From Kryptolebias marmoratus (lineage: Eukaryota > Chordata > Actinopteri > Cyprinodontiformes > Rivulidae), in contig NC_051433.1 in NCBI RefSeq assembly GCF_001649575.2, positions 15,466,925 to 15,530,924 of the forward strand: a stretch of 64,000 nt of DNA. The letters are read 5' to 3'. Positions 1 through 12,770 of the stretch are shown one piece after another. Position numbers and translations under genes: made by a program. How positions within the stretch are numbered: the stretch's first letter is position 1; each line of letters begins with the position of its first letter. Below the pieces are notes generated by a model, which was not told where the DNA came from, searched no databases, and worked only from the letters and a program-made list of their open reading frames with translations.

Positions 1-1484
1 CGAACTAAACATTTGAAATATATGAGTTTGTATGTAATGTATGAATATAATATACAAGTTTCACTTTTTAAATGGAATTACTGAAATCAATCTACTTTTT
101 CATGATATTCTAATTTTATGACCAGCACCTGTATATTATATAATATGCTGAATATATATTAAACAAACATATAAGAGCTTCAGCTTTCTAGCTCTTGCTG
201 TGTAATTTATGTTTCTACCTTTTTACAAACATATGTGAAGGCAATTAGAAACTCAAACTGTGAACAGATGATGGTTGATACACAGTGTGAATCAGTGCAC
301 TTTTGTCCTGCTACTGAGAAAAATGCATAAAAGTGCAAAAGTTTGCAAAGACAAATAAGTTTTGTGGAGATGCTGCTGTGCTTAAGTATAATAATAATAA
401 TTCCTTCAGGGACCTGCAGCTAACTTTAAAATCTGCATGAACTGATGGTGATTAGAAAAGTGAAATTCAGCTGCAGCTGTATCTGAAACAATTTATCTGC
501 ATAGTAGCACAAAAAAGAGCTTATCTTGTAGAAAAAAAGCCACAAGCAAAAAAAAAAAAAAAGCTTAGGAATACAATTTCCATTGTACCAAAACAAAAAA
601 ATCACATTGAGAAACGACCCCATAACAACAAAACTACACTGTTATTTGACTTTTTCAGACACACAAAAATGACTGTATCTGAACATTTGTCTTCATGCCT
701 TAAACACCTTGTTTGACTTTTCTTTTTCCTGCTTTGTTGTTCTTTAAGTGAAGAGCTGTGCGAACATTATCAGCCAATAATGATCACGTTCAGCTGAAAG
801 ACCTCAGTAGGAAAATATTATTCTCCACTGGTTTTTATCATTTTTATCATAAAATAAACAATTGATAAGTCTTTCACTGCTATTGTTATTTTATATTATA
901 TTTTCCTTCTTATTTTCTTTTGTTGACATTAAAACCAAAGCAACTTGGTTAAGTTCATAAATTCAAAGTTAGAATATAAAATGCCTGGTTAGGGTTAGAA
1001 AACAAAATGCATGAGTTTATATCAAATGTCAGGCCAGTCCCTAGAATATGAGGTGTGCAGACACTATCCATATGACCTTAAAATGTAAAACACATACATA
1101 CAAAAAGCACCCATTACACTTGTGGTTTCCAGAATTATGAGATTCTAATATTTCTTTCTGAAGATTGGACAGAACAGTAAAAAGTAATATATGACCCCTA
1201 AGGAAATATTTCTTGTTTAATAATAATATAGTACTTTTTTAAATTTCTCTGTTTTACAGCAGTAAAAACCTTCATATATGATGTCCTTATTTACAGTAAA
1301 AAGGACAAAAATGCATTCCTTTTTACAAGGATAACCAGAAGACATAATATACTGTATCTATTGTTAATACTGTACATCCAAAAGAGGATAAAAACTCACC
1401 TTCTAGTTCCTCTTTCTCATAGTGAATGTTCAACACTGAGCTGGTCCCTCCTTGGTCGACCACCACCTCCTCATCTGGCCTCTG

Positions 1485-1487
<3 letters not shown>

Positions 1488-1520
<33 letters not shown>

Positions 1521-1525
1521 ACACA
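1488..1525. repeat. (CA)n microsatellite
   Basis: An almost pure run of CA dinucleotides with a single CATA interruption, directly visible. Confidence 0.95.
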
Positions 1526-1714
1526 TAAAGTTTAATGTCACATATCAGAGGGTTTTTGGTACACATATTACACATTGCCCTCCAGCTCAATGACCTCTGT
1601 GTCAAAAAGACATATTGTCCATTTGGAAAAATGTATCACCTTTATGTCAGCTTCAGTACAGGAAAAAAACCCACAAAAGGTCATTTTGTCCAGAAATGTT
1701 CTGTAAAAGGAATA

Positions 1715-1915
1715 CTTAGGGTCTTTTGAAAGGATGTTCTGTAGAAACGTTATGAACATTTAATATCTTACCTGTTGCACAACCTCAATTTGGAGAACTA
1801 GAGCTTAATTCTGATCACATTTATGAGCTAATGGCTAGTTCAGAAGTGAATGGTGCCAGGGCAAAAGTGGACTGCTGCTGTCTTAAAACAACTCGTATCT
1901 CAGTCAACTCTATTT
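1715..1915. repeat. Partial copy of TTAA-type inverted-repeat MITE (family A)
   Basis: The stretch resembles the left arm of the full element at 56964-57620. It shares the landmarks TTCTGTAGAAA, AATATCTTACCTGTTG, AACCTCAATTTGGAGAA and GCTAATGGCTAGT in the same order. Only the left half is present. Confidence 0.6.
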
Positions 1916-3229
1916 TTTTAGTCCTTCTAAACTGTTCTCCTTTGAAGAGAAGACACAAACACTGTCAGTACTTGGCACAAGCTTTTCAATAAGAAGCATC
2001 ATATTCCAGAGACTGTGTTCTCAGAGAGTTTGTCATGAAAAACTCATGCTGACACACATCAGAGGTAAATGGAGTATGAGTCACTCAGCTATTCAGATCA
2101 TCTGTTCAGACCTAATAAAATGAAATTAACAGGGTGCCATGTCCATCAGTGAGACAGGATGTTGCTGCACACAATTTTACTATCCCAGTGACAAAGGTTT
2201 CTCAGAAACAGTGATGTTTGCTCTTGTGCATTGGTTGCTGTTGCCCGTGGTCATGCATCTGTCCCATGATAATGAGGGCAGAGTCTTACAGGAAACTCCA
2301 CCGTGGCTGCGGCATGCTTGTGCTGCAGCTGCACTAACTCGGATCCCTCATTGCTCTGCAGCAGAGTGTGCAGAGTTTCAGTCTACCCTCTGTTACCTTC
2401 ACAGATGATCTCAAATTCAACTATCAAAAAGATTTAATAGTGTATTTTTATGACAGTTTTTCGAAAGCGCTCAGAGGTCATACGACACACGTGTGTGTTT
2501 GGTCTGGGACTGCTTTCTGTCGCAAACACAGAGCATCATGCTGCTTTGAGATTTCATTTCCTTCCATGACTAAGCACTTTATTGTCCCGAGACAGTTCTG
2601 TCCATTTGCAGAATGAGTCTTAATTACAAAAACATGCTTTGCCCAACCACTGAATGTGATTTGTAGTTTTACTTAGTTATAAAGGAGATGGAAATGTGGC
2701 AGATGGATGCATTTGTAACTCTGCACTACGCAACAAATTTAAATGAAATGAAATTTCACATTTGATTCCTGTTGCAGAAGATGTAAGAAGAAATAGTTTC
2801 TCACTGGCTGTTTTGTGTTTTAGTAATGTATATTTGTGAGATTTAAAGGCATTTCTTCAATTAGATTATATAGAGACTTTTTTTAGTTTTTCATTTTTGT
2901 CTAACTTAATTTCTTACAATTATTTAATTGGTAAAGGAAAACATTTTACTTTATGTTAAGTCTAACTGTTGATGCTGGAAAAATCAGGTCATAAAGCTGA
3001 GAGAATTGTATATAAATCTGTGAGACAAGAACTGTGTCAAGGCACAGATTTGAGAATAAATGTTTCTGCATTTTAAAAAAGGCCAAAAGCATATTTCCTC
3101 TTCAGAAGAAGAGTGGAATTGTCTGGATGACCAACAAAACTAAGACGTAGGGGATGAAAAGCCAGGCAGAGCCACCTTTTGGTTCCAATCAGTAAGATCT
3201 ACAAGTGTTTATGGACCTCATTTTTACAT

Positions 3230-3945
3230 ACAGTTTTAGGCAGACGTTTACGTACACTCATCACTGACATGAATGTCATATTAATTTGGGACTCTTAATG
3301 ATTTATTTGAACAATCTTTTTCCCATTCTGTAATGACTATACAACCTGCAACTTCAATGGTATTTTCTCTGATGCACTCTGGGTCAAGAGTATACATGCA
3401 CTCACCGAAATCTTTCATAGATGGTGTTGAAGGTTTTAGAATGACTTGACTTGACAAAACCAAGGCCTATTAACGTCTCATTAGTGAGCATGACTAACTG
3501 CAGTTGGTAGTTTCTCTTTGCCAGCATGAAACTGTAAACTGCTGAAACACCAGTGTTACTGTCCACAGTGAAGTGTTTTACATCTCCAAGGGCTCTAAAA
3601 GGGTGCTGACCAAGAAAGAAGCTCCTGCTCCAAAAAGCTCAACTGAAACTTGAATGCCTTCTGGAGAAAAGTTTTATGGTCAGACAAGAAAAAGACCAGA
3701 ATGACACCAGAAGCTTGTTGATGGGTACAAAACGTGTGTGACTGAGGCACAGTTTTATAAGCAACATTTAGAGAAAACCCACAATCAGTTCAAACTTATT
3801 AACCCAATTCTTGTTCTTAAAAATCATCAAAGTTGTATGTTTTATAATCAGGTGGGAAAAACAATTCAAATGAATCATTAAAAGCTCCAAATTAACATGA
3901 CATTCATTTTAATGATGAAAGGGTCTACCAGCCAAATCTTTCTGT
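3230..3945. mobile_element. Degenerate Tc1/mariner-like element with about 85-bp inverted ends
   Basis: Positions 3269-3355 and 3822-3908 are imperfect inverted repeats. Both begin ATGAATGTCAT when read inward and continue through TTAATTTGG and AATGATT. The roughly 470 bp between them carries no intact frame. The size, long inverted ends and internal wording match common fish Tc1/mariner derivatives; the family assignment is inference. Confidence 0.6.
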
Positions 3946-5939
3946 ACTCTCACATGGAGCCAAATACACAAAACGCCTTATCAGTCACTGCAGCGATGCA
4001 GAACGGATGAAAAGCAACTCTAAAAGCTCTCTGTCCCAGAAAGGGTGGCAGACTATCAGATCAGATCAATTTGGATCCATCTGGTCCACATTTACAGAGA
4101 GGGGGAAAAATCCATTAATGTAAAGCCTATTTGATAGCTATAATTACAAACTAAATATAGCTACATGTCAATAAAGACAAGACACAGTGAATGACAGAAA
4201 GCATTTTGAAGCATCCCTTGTGGGAATTAGATTACACCAAATTCTGTTTTTTTTTCTTTGTTGTCCCTGACCCACAGTCACACTGGTCACAGTTCAGTGA
4301 CATCACCTTCTTAATGGCAGATTCATGCAGGCTTTTGTTTTTCAACAGGTTAATGGTTCCCTGTCATTCACATCTCACCTCCTCCGTGTCACATTAAGTA
4401 CTTGAGCTAATTAAAAGCTCACATGCCACTTAAAATTTTGTTTGCTCTCTGTGAGTGAACACATCCATGACCACTGGCGTGTACACGTGCACATGATTTT
4501 CCACTAAAAGGTAATTTGCGTGTCGTCACCAGACTCTATCGCCTGGCAACCGATCTCATTGTCTTCACGCTTGTGCTTCAGCTCAGCATGAGTAGCAGCA
4601 TTCAGGTGGGTCTATGACACAATAATTTTCCACACGGATCAGCTTGCCAGTGCCACAGCATTGCTCCTCTGCTGGACCCAAAATGGCTGCATGTCCTTGC
4701 AGCTCTGTCCTTTATAAGCAGATCAGAAGGTAACCAGCTGAGGCATACCCACACAGGGGCAGCCGGAGTAAAAAAAAGCACATGATATGCTGATAAATTT
4801 TAAAAACCTATGACGTGAATTCAAAGAGATAGAACTTAAGAGCATTGTATTCCCAACAAAGACATGACTAAGCTTTTGCTTAGAAGCACATCACAAATAT
4901 TTACAGCCTAAAATACCCAGTTCTGCTCACAAGATTGTTCCAAAACAGCAAATCATTGAGTTCGCCTCAACTTTATTTTAAGCATACAGGAGTTTTAATG
5001 TATGAATTCATTGAATTAGGTGGGTGCTGTACAATCAATTTTGTGTAAAAATATGAGTAAACTGTTTAAGATAAGAATTTCCTTGGCGAATAGATGGTAA
5101 TGAGTTCAAAAAGATACAAATTTAGAGTTAATACCAGTCCCTTCCCCAAAGTCATTGAAATTTTTTTGTGCACAACTAATATTTGAAAGATTTCTAAATT
5201 TATACTGTTTGCAGACAACATAAATATCATTCGTTGTGGTCATTACACACATCTATTTTACATTTTGGGAGAGTGAAAAAGTGTACGCTGTAAAAATCTC
5301 ACATGAGGTTTAGACAAACTCTGAAGCCCCTCCTAACATCCATTAAATAACCTCCTTTTAATAGCCTGCATCAAACTGAAGGATGCGTTCAGCAGAAACT
5401 TATTCATTAGTCATGTGGGCAATACTGTTTAAAGATAGATTTGAAAATATCTAATCTCGCATGCGTGAAGTTGTCTATCATTATACATTCTCTCCTCAAT
5501 TAATTTTTGATGCTATGCTGATCTTCTTTAATACAAAATGATCCTTTTTGTGTGGTGAATTTCTTTTAATCCTTAACACTGATTCACAGGATGACTTCAG
5601 GCGAGTTCATCTGAAGTCTCAGCATGCAAAAGTCAAAAATAGAGAAATGCTTTCACTCTTTGATTGCTAAAAAGAGATTCAAGACTTATTTTCCAACAAG
5701 CCAAATTGTCCTAAAAATACGCTGGATTCCCAAAATGGTAATGAAAAGTACAGTTACAAGGGACACTGTGTAGCTATAAGAGTCTGAAAAACCTTCCTTT
5801 TATGGAGTAATTCAGAGATTTTGATGCATGATGATAAATGAGTTATTAATCTACAGGAGCTTATAAACAGGAGGAGTTGTTGCATATTCTTAGGCTTCTT
5901 CTTCAAGACATCAATTTTTATTAACTTCTGTTTCTTGCA

Positions 5940-6125
5940 CCAATTTTAATTCTGTTCAGGGTCACCAGCCAACATGAAAAAGCAACCATGCACACACACA
6001 AACACCTCATGGCCAGTTTAGAGTTACCCGTTAACTTAACATGCATGTTAGGTTTCTGGACTGTGGGAGGAAAAATGGAGTACTCGGAGAAAGCCCACAC
6101 AGGTGCATGGGAGACCATGTAAACT
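5940..6125. repeat. Dispersed fish repeat fragment
   Basis: Contains the wording GGTCACCAGCC ... TTTAGAGTTACC ... AACATGCATGTTAGG ... GGACTGTGGGAGGAAA ... GAGTACTCGGAGAAAGCCC, typical of a very common fish interspersed repeat. Related pieces occur at 13186-13285, 13539-13597 and, in the other orientation, 61025-61215. Formal family name not determined. Confidence 0.55.
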
Positions 6126-7549
6126 CCACACCGGACCTTCTAGCCATGGGGCATCAGTGTTGTCCTCCGTCTGATTCATTTCTTCAAAATTGATATTGCT
6201 GGGTGCAAAATGACATATTGTCATGGTTACAAAATGCAAAGTTAAAGCCAAAGTGAAAAACACCGAGCTCTTTGAAGTCTTTGTTCTAAACATGTGGTGC
6301 AACAATGATCTGCATCCCGGCTAAGTGGGGCAATCAATGTATTACACAGAAATGTCCTCTCACTCTGTAAGCACTGTGATGGAGCCGTGACTGGAGGCAC
6401 TGAGTGAAGTAAAATTGGGAAATAGACTCCAGATAAAACCTTTTACACTGAAAGACCATTTCCCCCATTCACCAAGAGCCAAACAACCTGGCTTTCTGCA
6501 TATTTTCTTCTCAGCTGAAGTCATTTTTCAACAAGGACACTGAGTTAGTGTCTCTATATTTACTGGCTTCTTATTGCAAAAAACCGAATCATGATACTTG
6601 CATATGCGTATATTGTGTGGAAAGTAAAGAGCATGACCATCAGCTACACCGGCACGGAAGAGAACAATCAATAAGTCCATTCATTATTTATCTATACAGC
6701 TTAGGGTTTCAGTTCTTTCAGGGTTTGTGTTTTTAGACTGAACTTATTCCCTCCTAACAAAACACTTCAGTCATTTCCAGTTAGTCCTCGTTTTTTGTGT
6801 TTTTCTCTGCGGCCCCTTGCTTTGTCTTCCCTACAAAAACACTACTCCATTTTCCGCTTCTTCTTCTCTGTCTCTGAAGCAAGCTGAGCTGACAGCAGGG
6901 ACTGAGATGCCGAGTCTGACAACTGGGGCTGTCACTTCCTGACTCAGGTTTGTGTCTGGAGAGCCCAGACCGGCCCTTCGAATTGTGTCCTCGGGCTACT
7001 GCTACCTCTTCAGAGCACCGCAGCATCACCAATATACTACAGAGAGCAGGGACAGAGATTCACTCAGAGGAGAGTTAAACATGAATGGCAGTGGAGGGAA
7101 GAAAAAAAAAAAAGAAGTAATGATGAATCAGCAATACAGGAAAAAACAGAGAGCTGGAGGAGGTCAGATGAGAGAGGAGGTTGTTATGACTGCTTCAGCC
7201 CACGAGAAGCATGAGTCATACACAGCTTATTGAATGCCACACATGCAAGTCTGCCTCTAATTGTTTTCTTTCTACAAATATTACAGCAGCCTTAGACAGC
7301 CCTGTGGGTAGGAGACGAACATATCATAAACTTTTAACCGCAGACATACACCTTACATGATGACAGGCTACAGACGAATATGAATCTGTCAAAGTCTGGC
7401 CTTCAGAATGCCTTTTTTGGAACTTTATATTGGTGCAAAGAAAGCAACAAAGCACTAATACAAGAGAGTTTGATGCTTATCTGTCTGGAAAAGGTTACAA
7501 AACTATATATAAGAGAGTTCATATCCATATCCAGAAAGAGCTTGTGTAC

Positions 7550-8060
7550 AAATGGAGGAAATTCAAGCCCATTGTTACCCCCTCCAGGAGTGTTCCTCAA
7601 ACAAAGATCAAGGTGTTTGGTTGAACCAGAAGGAACGCAAAGTGACTTTTATTCATCTAAAGGCCTTTATTCCATTGGCTAATATTATTTTTGTGATTCC
7701 GCCAGTGGAGAGCGAAAACAATGGTGCGCATGGCAGGACTACAAGGAGAACCTCGGGAACACTGCAGTCTTCCTGGAGAGATAAGACCAAAAATAGGGTC
7801 TTGTGAAGTCAATGAGAATCTTTCTGTTTGTGGAGAAAGAAAACAGTGCATTCCAGCAGAAAGAGCTCATCCATCTGTGAGACATCATGATGTGACTTGG
7901 GTTTGTTTTGCTGCATCTGGTCCAGAACAGCTTATCGTAGCTGTGGTAGAGTGGTGGACTTCATGTAGACAGCACCAACTTGACCCGAGACATTACGGTC
8001 CTGAAAGCAATGCAGGCTGGTTAAAAAGCTCATCCAAGTTTCCCTGGCCTGGATAATGTC
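7550..8060 (+). pseudogene. Decayed Tc1/mariner-like transposase remnant
   Basis: The plus-strand reading around 7721-8056 includes a segment reading WVCFAASGPEQL preceded by HPSVRHHDVT. It resembles the 'WGCFSASG' block that lies between the catalytic aspartates of Tc1-type transposases. The frame is broken and upstream parts are in other frames, so this is a fossil. Similarity is judged from memory of the family only. Confidence 0.4.
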
Positions 8061-9423
8061 ACAGCGTCAGATGATATAAAAATCTTGAGGAAACAGGATG
8101 GTATCGGTCAGAACAGGTCAGCACTCGAGTTGCTTTCAGCTGCACCTCTCGGGAGTCACATTTGTGAAGACGCAGCTCTTTCTTTATCAGCTTAGGGCTT
8201 CACTGTGCGGCAGGACAACATATGTTTTTTACTCTCAGATTTTCAGATTGTCTTCTAAAATTATCTCTCTGAGATCTGAGATCAGAGATCAGCGCAATAT
8301 GTACACATTACAGTTTTCAATTCCAGCAGGAATACAAGCTATTTAGTGCAAGAGTTCCTATGATCTTTATTGCCTTTTATGGTCAGATTTTTTCATTGGT
8401 TTAAAGCACTTTTAGTGCTATTGTTTTGAAGAAATGATTAAAGCTGAAATTGTCCCTTTAGGTGTTGCTCTATCCAGCATTCCCATGAGATCCACCATTG
8501 TTCTGAGCTCAGGCTTGCAGCCTGCAGCCAATTTAATTGAAGTCTTTTTTTACCCCACTTCTTATGTCACCGGCATTTCCCATTGGTCATAAAATTAGCT
8601 GCAAGGAGCAGAATGTGCACTTGAAGACAGCGAACAAACTTTCAAAAACCTTTGTATCTGTTCCACGGACTCATGGAGACTTTGTGAGTCCGTCTGCTGA
8701 TCGCAGCTAAATATCTTCCATTAAACTGTGACTCAAGGTATGTCATGTTACACATTACAGCAGTTTTCAAACATGAAAGAAACATACTGACTCCTACGTG
8801 TCCGCAGTTTTAGAACATGTTCAGTTTTACTCTTTAAATATTGCATTCAGTCATCTGACTGGTGAGTATGAATCCTTACAGCTACATGGGATCTATGCCA
8901 ATAAACTGATTAAAATCAAAGCATGGGAAAGATGCCCAAAAGCAACCCCCCACCACCACCCTCCCACACACACACACACATAAATATTATTTTCAAAGGC
9001 TCAGTATGATCATGAGGATTTATTTTTGCACTATCTATTTTATACTCCTAATTTCTGCACCGTGTTGTGTTCAGAGGGCAATTATTCAGATGAATGAATA
9101 AAAGTCAAAGCATGTAATACTTCTGCCAAATAAGACAGCACACATACCGTATTTCAGCGTTTTGCATAAATTGTTTCAAACTGGTGCCAAATACAATCAG
9201 AATTCTGAACATAGCTTTAGTGGCTCGTGAGTAAGCATTCCAGGTAATAAAATCTTGTTGATCAAATTCATTTAATGACAAATTACTGTTTTATAATCCT
9301 GAGTGCTACTGAAAGTTAAGAGTCACTTGAACGCATCAATAACTTCAATTTTGCAAAGTGCTTTTATTTATTAGAAATAAACATAGCATTCCTGGAACAT
9401 AAATAAACTTTTTGTCTGTGTAC

Positions 9424-9561
9424 TTAAAACACTAGTTCAGATCTTTTAAAGCGGGGTTTTGTGGGAAGCTTACAAAGAATTAAAATTGTACTTGGAGATA
9501 ATGTAAACAGTTTGGAGGTCCACGGAATCCCCTGTCAAAAAATCTGAACTTTTCCTTTAAT
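9424..9561. mobile_element. Short MITE copy (family A), about 138 bp
   Basis: The left end reads TTAAAACACTAGTTCAGATC. The right end, reverse-complemented, reads TTAAAGGAAAAGTTCAGAT. Both outer edges are TTAA, so this looks like an internally deleted copy of the inverted-repeat element at 56964-57620. Confidence 0.6.
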
Positions 9562-9569
9562 TCATCTCC

Positions 9570-9840
9570 TGTTGCTGTGTTCATGTGTCCGTCTGTCGTC
9601 AAAATATTTCATGAACCACTTGACAGATTTCAGTGAATCACTCAGAAAGTAATCACTGGATGGACATCTACAGCTGTTTTACTCTTGGAGTCAATCTGAT
9701 ACAAGATGGCTGCCACAGCCAAATTACCTTAGCAAACAGGAAAAACGGCTACAACTCAGTCAGTTTGACAGATATTGACCTAACATTCGGTGTGGTAGTA
9801 GCTGAGAGTCATTCCTAACACATACTCAGAGCATGACGTC
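9570..9840 (+). repeat. Unnamed interspersed repeat, family B, copy 1
   Basis: Shares ordered landmarks with six other copies in the window: ATGAACCAC, CTCAGAAAGTAATCACTGGA, GGAGTCAATC, AAGATGGCTGCCACAGCC, TGTGGTAGTAGCTGAGAGTC and ACACATACTC. All copies have the same orientation. Confidence 0.7.
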
Positions 9841-10599
9841 TTGAATTAGATTATGCATAACTTTATTTCCAGTGTTCGACCAGCATGCTTACTGGACGCA
9901 GAAAAGCTTTACTCAAGTCTTTCTGAGCAGTTTATGCGAGCCACTAGCATTGCATTTTGGCAGCAAACATCACATTCAGTTTCAGGTGGGGCTGAAGTGC
10001 ACAGGTGCTGTGGACAACCTGACACCCAGAGAGTGACACGGAGCTTACATAACCCTCCTTCTCTGAAACCGCCTGTTCCTGCCTGCCAGAGGCTTCCCAG
10101 CTCCCCTCTGGTTCCTCTCCACCTGTCTCCTGCTCACAGACAGGATGGGATTATAAATCACCGTGCTGATATGACTGTTGGAGCAGTCTGCAACAAGTCC
10201 ATTAAACTATTAGGCTGCACATCAGGAGGCTTATACTCCTGAAGTGGTCATTTGGTGCTTTAGCTCTCCCTGGTTCCTCTCTTTGCAGCCTGATCTAGTG
10301 GAGCATATTTAACACCACACACTCTGTCCTCCTCTTCGAACCACCAGGACATGAAGAAGGATGAACTGTGGACAGATCTCCAAAAAGTGAAAGAATGGCG
10401 CCAAGGTCATTTGAGGGTAATCACTAAATAAATTCATCAATAAAGAACACTCTGTCCACTCTATTAAAAAAAAAAAAAAAGCCGGATCTTCTTCCTCACA
10501 CACGTGACCTCGAGGAAGAGCACTTGACATTTCAATGAGCATCGAGCGGGCTGTGTGAACATCCATAACCTGATCGATGCTCTCGATAATGTGGCCGCG

Positions 10600-11450
10600 A
10601 TGAGCGCGTTCATTACTTTTAGTCTCAAACTCGGAGGAAAGCCGTCCGCGCAACGTGACGCCGAGAAAGGAGCGGCGCACGTGCCAGCGAACACCCCGAA
10701 GCACCTCTGCAGGTAGAGCCCAACTTCACTCCGCGCTCCTCTCGCGCACCTGCCGCCGCAGAGTTGAGGGGGATGCTGAAGTTTGGGCTGGCTCTGGCTC
10801 GGCTCAGTCGGAGGTTACAGGCTGCAGCAGCAGCAGCGGCAGCAGCGGCAGCAGCGGCAGCGCGCGAACACCGCGGAGGACTTTACTTTACCTGGTAGCT
10901 CAGGATACTCTGCGACTCGTTGGCTGTCATGCTCCCGGTTGTGTCCGAGTTGACCTGGTCATGAACGGTGGGACTTTTTGTCTCTGTATGTCTGTCTGTC
11001 TGTCTCTCTCTCTGCTGTCAGAGGACGTTCTGAAGGAAAGGCAGTCAGCAGCTGGCCGCGGCAGCCTCCTCTGCTGCTGCGGCTGCACACATGTCCACGG
11101 CTGACGGCTCTCTCACACGCATTGATGAACAAAACAAAACAAAACAAACAAACAAACAAAAAGATTCAGTTTAATGATGATGTCCAAGCCGCGCCTCCAG
11201 CTCCCTCCCCCCCTCTCTCCGCCCCCCCTCCCGGCCGGCCTGCCTGCCTCCCGGTCCTGGCTGTGGAGGCAGGATGCAGAGAGCATCACCGCGGCGGCAG
11301 CCAATCAGAGCGCAGAGGCGCACCACAGGCTGACGCACTGCTGCTACCCGCCGCAGCCAATGAGCCCAGGGAGCTGCATCACTTTCACACAATGTTCAGC
11401 GTTCCAGCTGCTAAATGTTGACATCACTGTTCATAACCTTTACACTAAGA
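10600..11450. promoter_or_regulatory. Orphan CpG-rich, promoter-like segment
   Basis: Base composition switches abruptly from AT-rich to GC- and CpG-rich. The segment has two CCAAT boxes in plus orientation (AGCCAATCAG near 11300 and AGCCAATGAG near 11356), GC-box-like C-rich runs at 11202-11235 and a CACGTG E-box at 10679-10684. A CAG/CGG-type triplet run lies at about 10817-10860. A 41-codon plus-strand frame (10773-10898) starts MLKFGLALARL and has a 14-alanine tract. This looks like a vertebrate CpG-island promoter or first exon, but I could not connect it to any gene. Confidence 0.45.
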
Positions 11451-11535
11451 GCTTCTAATTACAAATGCAGCTTTCACCAAGACTCCTCACCATCCAACCA
11501 CTGCCGGCAGTAGGTGCGTGCTTGGTGCATATAGT

Positions 11536-12770
11536 AGTAAAAGTGGGATTAGGTGAAGAAGTTATGAATAGTTAATATCTTACCTGTTGTCGGTAGCTCA
11601 TTGAACAACTCCAGTTTAAAGAAATATAGTTTAATTTTGACCAGATTGATGTGCTGACAGCTAGTCTGAGTATTAAAGTGGATCGCTGCAGGGCTGAATT
11701 GATAATCGGACATTCTGGGTATCTGTCATGGGAACTTTTTTTTTTTTTTTTAACTGACCAGCATACAAATAATGTGAGGTAGGGTAGTCAGTTAAGATCC
11801 CTCTCGCCTGAGTTTACCTCTGGCATCACTGTGAGTCCAAAATGCCCATTTCTATGTCCCAGTCCAGCCCTCACTGCAGCCATCTTCAACAACTTCAAAT
11901 AAAAAAGAGAAATTATAGCAGCTATTGTAAATATCACTGTATAAAACTTTGCACATTTCTCACTTTTATATTACACAAATATTTTGGAAGAAATCTTTAA
12001 ATATTCTTGCGAGAGGTGCTCCAGGCTTCACAGGAAATGCAACAACTTGCTGCTGCTGCTGCTATTTATGCTCATTATAACCATGTAATTCAATGTAAAC
12101 AATCATGTACTGTAAAACTGACAGAGTTAGCATGATCTGCTATTACATTTTTGAGATTGGAGCTGTTTAAAATGGCAGTAATCCACCTTATTTTCAGCCA
12201 TGGTCATATTAGCTGTCAGCTTGTCAGTCAAATCAGAACTAAAGTCTGTTTTCTAAAAAAGAAAACTGAGGTCATTGTAATGGGAGAAATACTGTTTTTT
12301 AGTGATTCTTGCTGCATGTGACCACCATGTTTTAGTTTAGTTAGGAATGCCTTTATTCTTATCCCTATAGGGTGCCAGGATGTATGTGTTATCTGGTCCT
12401 TTCTGTTTCCCCCTGACCCCTCCTGACTGCATGGAAATTTACCAGTATGTGCCTCCTTAATTACCTCCCCTTGTGATCAGCTATCTGACCCTTCTGTTCC
12501 CCCCTGACCCCTCCTCATCCTACAATGGTATAAGAAGGGGGAGCTATCTGTAATGCTTCAGATTCACTCTGTTGACTCATCTCAGCACAGTGATTCTCAG
12601 CTATGAAGCTTAAATAAATTATCCTAAGACAAAACTCTTCGTTGTCCTCTTTGTTAAAGAAAATTCCACAACATCATTCGGAGAGCTATCTACAACAGGT
12701 AAGATATTATCTGTCCACAAACCTTTCACAGAACTCCACTGTGAAAGATCTGATCTACCACTTCTGGACA
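11536..12770. mobile_element. MITE (family A) interrupted by an LTR insertion
   Basis: The left arm (from about 11555) carries GTTAATATCTTACCTGTTG, GAACAAC and TTTAATTTTGACCAGATTGATG. The right arm (12678-12770) carries its complement: GAGAGCTATCTACAACAGG, TAAGATATTA and TTTCACAGAACTCCACTGTG. The arms are separated by a 398-bp LTR at 12276-12673 inserted near the inner edge of the right arm. Confidence 0.65.
12276..12673 (+). mobile_element. Solo LTR (398 bp) with 4-bp target-site duplication TCAT
   Basis: The block begins TGTAATGG and ends CCACAACA (TGT...ACA). It is flanked by TCAT at 12272-12275 and 12674-12677. Removing it restores the host MITE arm in register with other copies. It has a TATA-like TATAAG at 12529-12534 and an AATAAA at 12613-12618 followed by a GT-rich stretch, as expected of an LTR with promoter and polyadenylation signals. 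No internal retroelement genes remain. Superfamily undetermined. Confidence 0.75.

Larger units (their letters stand above)
1..10600. other. Gene-free left flank, AT-rich with scattered repeats
   Basis: No exon with a recognisable protein match and flanking splice sites was found on either strand. Open frames here are short, overlap on both strands and look random. What can be named is listed separately: a CA microsatellite, inverted-repeat MITE copies, a Tc1/mariner-like remnant near 3.2-3.9 kb, a fish interspersed repeat near 6 kb and a decayed transposase-like stretch near 7.6-8.06 kb. The remainder, including 1-1480, 1.94-3.2 kb, 3.95-5.9 kb, 6.13-7.5 kb, 8.06-9.4 kb and 9.85-10.6 kb, shows nothing I can interpret. 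Confidence 0.6.

Noticed and set aside
10309..10704. 131-codon minus-strand open frame
   Set aside because: Overlaps a poly-A/T run giving a poly-phenylalanine stretch; no recognisable domain and no splice context, so probably chance in CpG-rich DNA.
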